NCBI GenBank assembly: GCA_015501595.1
Contig: JADNRX010001160.1
Location: 1 to 13,459 of the forward strand
From: Hymenopellis radicata
Lineage: Eukaryota; Basidiomycota; Agaricomycetes; Agaricales; Physalacriaceae
Direction of reading: 5' to 3'
DNA length: 13,459 nucleotides
This document shows positions 1 to 8,495 of this stretch, piece after piece. The notes beneath the pieces were generated by a model. It was not told the DNA's origin. It ran no database searches and was given only the letters and a program-made list of their open reading frames with translations. Numbering within the stretch: position 1 is the stretch's first letter; every line of letters begins with the position of its first letter. Made by a program: the position numbers and the translations under genes.

Positions 1-960
1 GCCTGCGTAAGCGTAAAGAAGACAGCGATCGTTGACGCGACGTTCAACACGCGAGTCTAGTGATTCTATTAGCCACGTTTGTAGGTCGTAGACCACGTAC
101 CTCGGAACGCTTGCAGAAAGCTTGACATCGTAGCTACCAAAGGCAGCAGAATGGCGCAATGGGTGACTGCCGGACCCCATAGAGGGTCTTTATTCCTGGC
201 AGACCATACTGGAATCCAATAGGCCGCATGGGGCCATAGCCAGGACTGCAGCACAGCAAAGGCCTTTTGACTGGTAGTGAACATCCATGACTGGAAGGAA
301 CCTATGCTTAGCGAAGCTAACAGTATTTTGTGAAAAGGCGCGATGTAGGTGCCGATGCATAAAGAGGAATCAAGGCTCGCTCGTAGGCGAAAATGGCAAG
401 CGCCAGCGGAAGAATGGTCGCTATGGAGGGCGCCAAACGTTGAAACGCAAGCCAGCTCGACATTTAGAAAGGAAAGTTAAGAATACGTGTGCGTTGCTCA
501 TTTGGGTGCGAGGGGATTGGGGTCACGCCAATACGCCGGCCGTGTTGCCTGGTCCCTTTTTCCTCACAGTTTCTCGCGAGATTAATGCAGGATCAATTCA
601 GGCCACTACAGCGTGTATCGTCGACGTCGTACCTCCCGTACAGTTTCTCGATTTCGGATTAGTCCTCAGCAGCACTGCGGGCGAGTCCAGCATTGATTAG
701 CAGCGCGCCAAGCCTCGCGTCTCACATGTTCCGCGACTGGGCCGGCCTCGTACATCCTTTTGAGGATAGTTTTTAGCGTGGGTAGGTGCCAATTGTTTTC
801 GTCGACACTCGACAGAACCGCTGGTACGCACGCAGAGGGGCCTTTCCTTGTCTGGAAATGACTGGAATGTCGCAAGCATGGTGCAACGTCATCGGACCAT
901 AACCGTCTGTCACTTGCTCCCGGCCTTAACAAGAACAATACCTTTTCCGTTGGCGTCATC
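1..960. other. Stretch without a recognisable gene
   Basis: Open frames here (for example 287-700 on plus and 666-998 on minus) are 60-140 codons, have no family resemblance I recognise and overlap each other on opposite strands. I see no convincing GT-AG intron set linking them, no tRNA shape and no tandem repeat. The right end merges into the promoter of the DUF3602 gene. An exon of a gene lying left of the window cannot be excluded. Confidence 0.5.
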
Positions 961-973
961 CCCCCACTGCGCC

Positions 974-980
974 TATATAA
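974..980 (+). promoter_or_regulatory. TATA box of the DUF3602 gene
   Basis: TATATAA lies about 48 bases upstream of the start codon at 1028. A C/T-rich stretch with CTCC and CATCTAAA follows, as is common around fungal transcription starts. The start codon has a strong context (CCACCATGG). This implies a very short 5' leader. Confidence 0.6.
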
Positions 981-1027
981 GCCAACAGCCCCCTTCAATC
1001 TCCATCTAAATTTTTCATTACTCCACC

Positions 1028-1963
1028 ATGGAACGCTCAGTATCCGCGGACGCGAAGGAATGGTAAGGACCCTTTGTTATCTGCTCGGCTTTCTCAATAA
1101 CAGTCTCCTAGCAATCCTCTGGAGAGGAGGACTTGGAACATTCGTCTACCTCTCTCTCCCGCACTCGACAGAGGACGGTCCCGACGATTTTTCCTCCACT
1201 AGGGGCAGAGAACCTATTCCTGATGTCGAACCACAGCACGTAAGTCCATACTTGGCGTTCCCCTTTCATTTAGGCTTACGTCCATAGGTATATTCCACTG
1301 GCCGAGGAGGTGCCGGAAACATTCGTTCTCCTTCTCGTGATGTCAAGGAGAGCGCCGGTCCAGATGCACGCGAAAGAGAGATTGTCAGGGAATACGATCG
1401 AAGGGAGAGCACCGAAGTTGTAGGTCCTTATCGCCTATCATCAGAACACCAGCACTGACATCACATCTTATCAGCACTCATCCGGACGTGGCGGCTTGGG
1501 AAACATGTCGCGTTCACACTCTCGAGGACCTGGCAGTGGCTTGAACCCTACCCCTCCTCGCCTGCACTCAGTCGGCAGAGGCGGCGCGGGAAACATCAAA
1601 GAAGGCGATGGCATCAATGCCTCCCTCCTCGAGGAAAGCGAACGTCGCGCACGCGCCCTCCACGACAACCCCGTGTAAGCTCCGCCCTTCTCTGCCGCGA
1701 ACGGCCACATCTGATATCATCATTCCAGGCACTCAACTGGACGTGGCGGCTTAGCAAATATGGCGCAATCGCCCAGCCCGCCCATCGAACACCCATCGCA
1801 CCAACACTCTGAGTTCGAGTCACACGGTCGTGGTGGCGCAGGCAACATGCGAGACCGCTCCCAGTCCCGCGGCCCAGAGCAACGAACCCCGTCCCGTGAG
1901 AAACACGGTTTATCGGGTTTATTGCACAAAGTGACTCATCCTCGTGAGACATTCAAGGATTAG
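1028..1963 (+). CDS. DUF3602 / Par32-like GRGGAGN-repeat protein
   Basis: Five exons: 1028-1062, 1104-1239, 1288-1419, 1475-1674 and 1729-1963. Introns of 41, 48, 55 and 54 bases begin GTAAGG, GTAAGT, GTAGGT and GTAAGC and end in AG. As drawn, the protein has 245 residues. It is low in complexity and carries repeated [ST]xGRGG[AL][GA]N motifs: STGRGGAGNIRSPSRD, SSGRGGLGNM, SVGRGGAGNIK, STGRGGLANM and SHGRGGAGNMRD. A degraded RGGLG near the N terminus is probably a sixth. Four of the five clear copies lie at exon starts or close after them. This repeat defines the DUF3602 family, which includes yeast Par32, a phosphoprotein linked to TORC1 signalling and ammonium transporter control. A role here is inference only. 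Around 1112-1165 the frame is doubtful: pieces of a consensus SGRGGLGNIR are visible in neighbouring frames, so exon 2 may contain one-base errors and intron 1 may end at 1111 instead of 1103. Confidence 0.85.
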
Positions 1964-2268
1964 ATGCGAGGATTACCATCATCTAATGTCCCGAAAACGC
2001 TGATATACATATCCTACACTGTCGAAGCACTAATTACTGGAACCAAAATATGTTGTACCTTAGTATTCTGCGACGAAATTATGACTCAACTGCCAAAGAT
2101 AAGGAGAATGCTCGGACAGTAGCGCTGAACGTGCGTGACGCGCGCCAATAGCGATAACGTCTGAGGGAAGTTTGTCCTTAAATATGCTCGGTAGCCTGTG
2201 GCTCTCTACAGATAGCGAAAGTCCCGCTGCGCGAGATGCTGGCGGTTAAATAGAGAAGCTGGGATGTC
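1964..2268 (+). other. Intergenic stretch with upstream ORFs of the next gene
   Basis: This should hold the 3' end of the DUF3602 transcript and the promoter of the small gene that follows. A TTAAATATG element near 2178-2186 is a weak TATA candidate. Two minimal upstream ORFs precede the proposed start at 2269: ATG at 2236 (five sense codons, stop ending at 2253), and ATG-TCA-TGA at 2264-2272, whose stop overlaps the start codon. No other feature was found. Confidence 0.4.
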
Positions 2269-2627
2269 ATGAGCATCATCACCAACATTCTCATCTTCCT
2301 GCCAATCGGTCAGTCCCCAACTTTTAGCAGGCCTGTACAGCGATCTCAACGAACTTGCAGACATCGGTATCATGCCTACCAAGCCCGCAGTCCCCTCTCC
2401 CGCTTCCCGTATCCCGACCGCCAACGTGGGCGGCACAAATGTACGTGTCATCATCACCCTTGTCGAGGCTGTCTTCTCACCTCACCTTGCAGACACCCAA
2501 GGTCGGCGCGGAAGCTGAGAAGGCACCGCGCTCCCCGCCCAGTGGCGGAGCAAAGCCGCCCCCCAAGAAGGCCCCGAAGAGCCCCTCTGGCGGTGGGAAG
2601 AAGCCAACCGGCGGTAAAGCGAAATAA
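2269..2627 (+). CDS. Small Pro/Lys/Gly-rich protein, three exons
   Basis: Proposed exons are 2269-2308, 2361-2440 and 2493-2627, giving 84 residues. Both introns are 52 bases (GTCAGT...TTGCAG and GTACGT...TTGCAG) and both joints keep the frame. The protein starts with a short hydrophobic stretch (ITNILIFLPIDIGI). A MPTKPAVPSPASRIPTANV segment follows, and the tail is basic and low in complexity, with KAPRSPPSGGAKPPPKK and GGGKKPTGGKAK. I do not recognise a family. The basic tail resembles disordered, nucleic-acid-binding or nuclear tails, but that is no evidence of function. A simpler alternative starts at the ATG at 2372 (67 residues) with the first intron in the leader. If the first intron is retained, a frame from 2269 runs to 2739, but its composition looks noncoding. 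Confidence 0.55.
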
Positions 2628-3454
2628 CGAAGACGTACGGAATGTGGCGGAGTTGCGGTTTTGTTTTGTACCACGAGGGATGCTCGGTTCTAAACAAGAG
2701 ATACAGCGCGATGCAAGATATGGATTACTTTATTTATGAGCCTAGGCCAGGACGCGGCTTGGCTCTTTAGCTAGAGTGGGAGGTTCCAGTTGTACACCAC
2801 CAAAACGTCCTGACCTTGCCGTGAGGTTGATCGCTGAAGTTGATTGAGATCAAAGTTGATCGCATGGAAACGGTGTGCCGGATGTTGCGGCAATGTTGCC
2901 GCCCAATGTTCGAAGTCAACCTTTTGAAAACGTCTGGTGGAAGATTGGGAAATACGCAGTGGGTAACCTCATAGATGGTTGTGCATATTTGGGCTATCAT
3001 CCATTGTAATATCATATTTATTTCAAATTTATTCTCCCAAGTGCTATCTCGTGAGTCGTCCACACTTAGTTTGGTCACATCTACCAGCGCGAGCATGAAT
3101 TCCGTGAGCCGAGGTGTGAGAAATTGTCCAAGTCCATTTAAAACTCCGCCTCAATCAAATCGAACCAAAAGGCTTAATCGGGCAATATCCCTTCTTGCTT
3201 CCCTTCCACCTGCACCACCTCTCCATCAACGGCAAGTCCTCTCGATTGGTCGCCCGCAAGGCATTAGAAGAGCCATACAGCAGGACGACTTGGAGGCCTT
3301 GACAACGGCTATTATCTACGAGGGACGATGACTGCGCACATACGAACAACAGCACAGGACGGATGGAAGGCACATCGAGCGCTTACCGCCCAACCAGGAC
3401 GAGGACCGCGACTGTGGACAATGGCCACACCGGACCACAAGCAAATGGGACTCA
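2628..3454. other. Gene-poor stretch, no supported gene
   Basis: Contains the likely 3' end of the small gene (an AT-rich TTACTTTATTTATGAG at about 2725-2740) and several unrelated open frames. The frame from the ATG at 3095 to 3331 (78 codons) is basic and Ser/Pro-rich but has no recognisable motif. No splice pattern, tRNA or mobile-element ends were seen. Confidence 0.4.
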
Positions 3455-3943
3455 TTGGCGAGGACCACAACCACGAGGACTGCGACGTTTACAATGGCAA
3501 GGACCACAACGACGACATTGACGAGGATGAGAACATCGACATCGACGAGGAGCGCGACATGGCCATGAGACTGCGATCGTGACGAGGACCTCGACCAGAC
3601 GGCAACATGGACGAGGAAGGCAACCTGGATGATGACGGCGACCTGCACGAGGACCGCAACGACCTGCACGAGGACCGCCAATGACAATGACGACGTTGAT
3701 GAGGATGAGAACATGGACAACAACCGCTACATGGCAATGAGGACCACGACATGGCAATGAGGATGGCGATCGTGGTGAGGACCGCGACCTGGACGAGGAC
3801 AGCAACATGGCGAGGCGGACCGTGACCTGGACGGCAACATGGCGAGGAGGACCGCAACCGTGACGAGGACCGCGACACGGCAGCATTGACGAGGATGGTG
3901 ATGATGATGAGGATTGCGACGTACCCACAATGATGATGATGAT
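3455..3943. repeat. Degenerate 18-base minisatellite
   Basis: The stretch is built from variants of an 18-base unit resembling GGCAAC-MTG-GACGAGGAC. The cleanest run is 3601-3654, with three adjoining units (3601-3618, 3619-3636, 3637-3654). On the plus strand these read GNMDEE, GNLDDD, GDLHED. A 21-base variant is duplicated at 3640-3660 and 3661-3680. Unit boundaries drift and frames change, so no plus-strand frame stays open across it. On the minus strand the unit reads V-L-V-Q/H-V-A, which gives long but meaningless valine-rich open frames. It grades into GATGAT repeats near 3897-3945. It could be a decayed fragment of a gene with an acidic repeat, but no flanking exon was found. Confidence 0.75.
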
Positions 3944-4373
3944 CACGATACTGATTTTCGAGAGCAACGACGGCGGCGACGACCTGTGTATCCCGCATTG
4001 CAGTATTATAATTTGTAGTACATGTACCCTCTATTTAGTACAATGACGATGCCATATTTTTTATCCATCTGAACCACCCATATGACAAAAGTGAAGAATC
4101 TATTAGAGAAGCTCCTGATGTGATTGAAAGGAGTGTTAGCTAGATGTTGTGAGAAACGTTGCGACAACCTCACACTCAATTGATGTTAATTGAATCGATT
4201 AGTTGAGATCTGACAACATTTATCCAACATCTGACAACGTTGCCGGAGTGATGGCGCAAACATCTTTCTCGAAACGTCTACAAAAGGTCATCCCAACTTG
4301 GCGGTGTAGTCTACCTTACCTGTGTACAATATCATTGATGTTTTTCAACAAGTCCCTGCGGAAATGCTCACCA
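3944..4373. other. AT-richer spacer with small inverted and direct repeats
   Basis: This lies downstream of the F-box gene, which ends at 4374 on the minus strand. It contains TGTGAG (4148-4153) facing CTCACA (4169-4174) with GTTG-CGA-CAAC nested between them. It also has two copies of ATCTGACAAC (4208-4217 and 4229-4238). The nested hairpin could act in 3' end formation, but nothing shows that. No gene was seen. Confidence 0.4.
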
Positions 4374-5920
4374 TTAATCGTCCGGCTCGTATGTAACGAC
4401 CTTGAGGGCTGTACATATCGTTGTCCATCGGTCTAGGTCAATCTGCTCCATCCATCGAGCCGCATGTAGGCGTTCCAGCTTCTTATTTGGTCCAAATTCG
4501 TTTCCGACGATGGGAGATCGTGACTCCAGCATCAAGAGAAGTTTCTCTCTACCCTCGTCATCGCTGAGCTCGCAATTCCCTATATCAAGTCTTTGTAGAC
4601 AAGGAAGAATAGGCACATGGTAGGTGACGCAAAGCCCATCAAGAAAATCGGTGGTCACGCCCAAATCGTCCAGAGTGACGTCCTCCAAATGAGCGAGACT
4701 TCGGAGGAAGTAGAGCAGCCGACTGGTGTTTTCTACATGATCAGTCATCGCGCATGGTAGAGTAAGCTTTGTTAAGCTGACCGGAGGAGTTGCAAATGAG
4801 GGGAAATAGAGTACTGGATGGTATGGAGAGTCGAAGGCAAGAACGAGTTCGACGACTGCCGGGATATGAAGGTGTTTGGAAAACTCTTCCAAGCGGCCTG
4901 CGCGGCCTGTCTCTTCGAGGGATAATTCAGTTAGTGTCGGAAGATGCAAAGGAGTTTCGATAACGGCTTTTTTTGACAAGCCGACGTGCAAACTACGCAG
5001 ACGGGACATCTTGTTTAAAGTGGCAATACTCTGGATGGGATATGTATCGCATACATATTTTTTGAGCCGATTCCAAGGGATTTGTACCAGTTCAAAAGAG
5101 GCTTTGCGACGAAATCCTTCAAAGCGCTGGATGTTGGGCAGTGTTGCAAAAGTGGTTACGGTAACATCTTGCTCGGAGCCTTCGATGCACTTGACGGAGA
5201 GTTCCTGCAGGCGTGGAAATCCGTTGCCTGAGAAAGACTGCAAGGATGTCGTTGGGAGTACTGCATAGAGCTTGCTCCATCGTGCCGTGCTCAACTCCAA
5301 GATAGGAAGCATGGGGCTGTCATGTATGCCATGTTTGTCCCCTCGAAGGACGACGGTGAGATCGCGAGGCATAGACCGCTCGATATAGAGGCCTAGCTGA
5401 TACAGAAGTCGTCTCCTGGCACCTTCTTATGAAGCGATGCATGTAGGGATAAGTGGGACACAGGTACGGTGAAGTTGTGACGATGTGTCGCCAGAGGTGG
5501 CAGACGTGGGACAACGTCCATGGCGAATACCGAGGATCAAGGGAGTCGTACTGAGAGTCCTTTGGCGGGCGAAGCGCCCATGTAGGTACGCAATGCTGGA
5601 AAATCTCCCCAAGGATTTCAGAAGGGAGACGTCGGATTGGATGAATTAAAGATTTGGCATCTTGGAGATGAGAAAGGATTTGAGTGCGAGCCTTGACTAG
5701 GCGCTCGATAATATCTGTGGCTTGGCTTATCATTCCAGTTATATCGGCTAGGAATTGGGTGTCTGCTGGACCACTAGGTGAAAATCGGCGAGCTCGGAGT
5801 CGCGGGAGGATCATTGCGCAGAAGGAGTTGTTCAACGCGCGCCGTTCTCGGTTTCTCCAGGTCCACAGCCGCAAGTGTCCGGAGGCCACAACCTGGGCAC
5901 GACACAGACGCGTCAGGCAT
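4374..5920 (-). CDS. F-box protein with leucine-rich C-terminal region (frame broken in this sequence)
   Basis: F-box proteins bind Skp1 and bring substrates to SCF ubiquitin ligases; agarics carry large families of them. Starting from the ATG at 5920-5918, the order is a CPGCG knuckle (residues about 8-12), LLLRNDPP, a helical stretch (about 58-95), and the F-box LPSEILGEIFQHCVP followed by PWTLSHVCHLWRHI. Then come LYQLGLYIERSMPRDLTVVL and a long region of degenerate leucine-rich repeats (LPTLTELSL, LPCLQRLDIG) ending VVTYEPDD. From about 5415 to 4374 the frame is open for over 340 codons. Upstream it breaks four times: near 5804-5806, 5751-5752, 5458-5460 and 5424-5429. Adding one base at each point joins family-typical text: NDPPRDSELADF, TPNSLADITGM, SPYLWSHLSLH, then EGARRRLLYQLG. 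It could be a real pseudogene, but I favour sequence error. A shorter start at 5889 lacks the conserved N terminus. Confidence 0.8.
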
Positions 5921-6300
5921 TGTACAATGTCGAGCTATGGAGGCATTGGTGAGACAAACATGACTGTCTGACAAACCGCTCTTACCGACTGTAGGGCAAT
6001 GAAAATCGCGTTAAATTGAGACGAGAGACAAATAAACGGTTTCCTTTGGAGGCTTGTATGCTACTAGACTCGGGGTGTACACGCGTTGCAACAAAGTGAA
6101 GTGGACCGAATGAGACCAAAGAACTGAGCACGTGCTAGAACAAACAAATTTCGCGTTGGAAATTACTTAATTCGTTTGCTCTCTTCTACCCCCGCTGTTT
6201 TCGAAGCTGCCTCTCCGCTGAGCTCACTGGCCATAACGTCGCGGAGCCTCGTCGCCCGCCTTGTTCGCCATTGTCTGCGTTGCCTCGCCCTTATTCGACA
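5921..6300. promoter_or_regulatory. Divergent promoter region between the F-box and USP genes
   Basis: About 380 bases separate two oppositely oriented start codons, so both promoters should lie here. A perfect ten-base palindrome AGCACGTGCT (6127-6136) contains a CACGTG E-box, a candidate bHLH factor site. AT-rich stretches near 6008-6060 and 6150-6175 could hold start sites. No clear TATA box was found for either gene. Confidence 0.4.
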
Positions 6301-8405
6301 ATGCTCGCCTCCCCGCTTCCCGTGTCATCAGTACCCTTTCCATCCACACTTAGTTCCTCCGACGATCCGTTATCATGTAGGCCGGCAGAAAACAATGAGA
6401 AATTCATGAAGTTGCTGGGGCTCCATAGAGTTCACGGAGGCCTCGACGACGTTGTCGATGATGGAGAGCAAATACCCCGCCATCAACGATACTCCCAAGG
6501 CAGGTCCGAGCAAAGAGGTGCGTCACATTGCTCTCGGTCGTTCCATTCTTGCTGATGCCCTTCATTTAGCGTTCAGAACCTCCTCCTACATCTCCTTCAC
6601 CTCCTCAGAAGACACCGAAGCGCTCAATAAACGGCGCAGGTGCTGAGCCACAATTGCTGTACACTGGTGACATCGACATATCATGGCTGGAAAAAATACA
6701 ATATAGCCTCTGGCCTTTACAACAATGGCAACACCTGTTTTCTTGAACAGTGCTCTGCAATGTCTGCTGCATACGCCACCTCTTCTGCGCGTCATCGTAC
6801 ACCAGCACGACAAGGACTCATGTACGTCTCATTCGCCCCCTCGACGTATTTCTCATCGTCGTCCAGGTCGTGTCAAGAATGCATTTTGTATGGCTTGCAA
6901 CATGCGTCAGCTTATCCTAAGAGCCCACAGTGGCAAATCCCCTTTCTCTCCCGACATGATAACGAACAAAATACAAGGTATGCTTTCGCTTGCACCCACT
7001 TCCGTTTCTCACTCTGGAATAGTCATTGCCAAACATCTACGGCGGGGTCGTCAAGAAGATTCTCATGAATTTCTGCGCTATGCCATTGACGCCCTACAAA
7101 AATCATGTTTAGCCGGTCAGCCCCAGTTCGTACTTTTGTTTGCCATCCTCCATCCTTGTGCTAACTCCATCCACAGAAAAATAGACCCTAAAATAGCCGA
7201 GACAACTTGGGTGCACAAGATATTTGGTGGCAAACTGCGTTCACGGGTAACGTGCCAGTCTTGTGGCCACAACAGCGACACATTCGACAGTAATCTCGAC
7301 CTGAGCTTGGACATATACAAGGTTGGCCACTTGAAGGAGGCCTTCCGCAGGTTCTTCACGCCTGATCATTTAAACGGCAAAGACAAGTATAAATGCGAAA
7401 AGTAAGGACGTCCTTATTCGCTATTCGTCAACTTTTGACTTTTTTTGTAGGTGCAAAAAGGCCGTCAACGCTGAGAAGCGGTTTTCAGTTGAAGAAGCAC
7501 CTATGGTTTTGACGGTGCATCTCAAACGCTTTACGCCGTTGGGAAACAAAATAGGGCATCAAGTCGACTACGATCCTCAACTATCACTCAAGCCGTATAT
7601 GAGCGATGGTCAATTTGGACCGACGTACTCGTTATACGGCGTCATATGCCATGCCGGCGGCGGACCCAACTCTGGACACTACTACGCCTTTGTAAAGAGT
7701 GCACAGGGCAGATGGTTTGAGATGAACGACGAGTCTGTCTCCCCTCACAACGGTCTTCCTGTCAAAAAGACTGCGTACATTCTCTTTTACATGCGGAACA
7801 AGGGCGATCGGCTAGCATCTGCCATTTCCTCGACCCAGGCAGCTCCTCGTAAGAGCATCATTAGCTCGATGAAGAAGCGAAAGGAACGAGACGACGAAGA
7901 CACTGGACTGTCATCGAAACCCTTTATCGGGCCCGTCTTACCATCTTCTGACGGTCCTTCTGACGCGAAGCGATTAAAGCTAGTCAACGGGGACCCTCAG
8001 GCAGATGCTGTCAAGAAGAAAATCCAGTCCGTGGAGGCCAAGAGTTCTTTGGCAATCTCGCACAGTACGCTTCGGATGACGAAGAAGAGGAAGATAAGGG
8101 CAGAAGATGGAGGTTGATAATGCCAGTCCTTCTGCCAAAGCCGAGGATACGCCTGTGAAACCTGCGAAGCCGATACCGCCCCCACCGCCACCTCTACGCC
8201 GAAACCTTCTGCTCCATTTCACCATCTGTCTTCTATGGCACGCCCATGCCTAATAAGGCTGGCGGCAAGCAGCGGACGCCGCCATCAAGTGATTGGAGGC
8301 ATAAAGCTAAGAATCCATATAATCAGGTGTTCAGGAGTAGACATAAAGGAGAGCTGGTGCAGTGTAAACATCGCTCGACTTGTACAACCAATCTGGGACT
8401 TGTAA
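6301..8405 (+). CDS. Ubiquitin-specific protease, USP36/42-like (frame broken in this sequence)
   Basis: Deubiquitinase of the peptidase C19 family. Exons are 6301-6517, 6570-6821, 6867-6977, 7023-7125, 7177-7401 and 7451 to about 8405; the introns are 45-52 bases. After a Pro-rich N terminus (SEPPPTSPSPPQKTPKR, then LYTGDIDISWLEKIQ) comes the Cys box GLYNNGNTC-FLNSALQCLL, with the catalytic Cys codon at 6736-6738. Then follow HLRRGRQEDSHEFLRYAIDALQ, the zinc pairs CQSC and CEKC, and the His box GGGPNSGHYYAFVK with the catalytic His codon at 7677-7679. WFEMNDESVSP supplies the third residue. The tail is basic and acidic (MKKRKERDDED, AKRLKLVNG), which fits a nuclear or nucleolar enzyme like USP36. 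Frame breaks lie near 6430-6460, 6708-6712, 6738-6741, 8048-8050, 8098-8100, about 8170-8190 and about 8210. FYGTPMPNKAGGKQ and KNPYNQ appear after the last break. The stop at 8403-8405 is a guess. Full length would be about 620 residues. Confidence 0.85.
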
Positions 8406-8495
8406 GTATAATTTATTCATCACCGCACGTATATCATATTATGCATTACTGTATGTCGCACTGTTGTGATAAATGCCATTCTTCAGTCAAAAACG

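Noticed and set aside
287..998. Two open frames of 110-137 codons on opposite strands
   Set aside because: No recognisable motif. They overlap, and the minus frame runs into the TATA box region of the DUF3602 gene.
1809..1821. GAGTTCGAGTC resembling a tRNA B box
   Set aside because: It lies inside the DUF3602 coding exon, with no A box or acceptor stem at the right distance.
3316..3998. Long valine- and arginine-rich open frames on the minus strand
   Set aside because: They are the reverse reading of the 18-base minisatellite. Several frames are open at once, composition is repetitive and there is no start context or splice pattern.
5416..5467. A 52-base GTACCT...CCAG intron (minus strand) that would join the two halves of the F-box gene in frame
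   Set aside because: It would delete the conserved segment after the F-box. Adding one base near 5459 and one near 5426 instead yields the family-typical SPYLWSHLSLH and EGARRRLLYQLG text, so the stretch looks coding.
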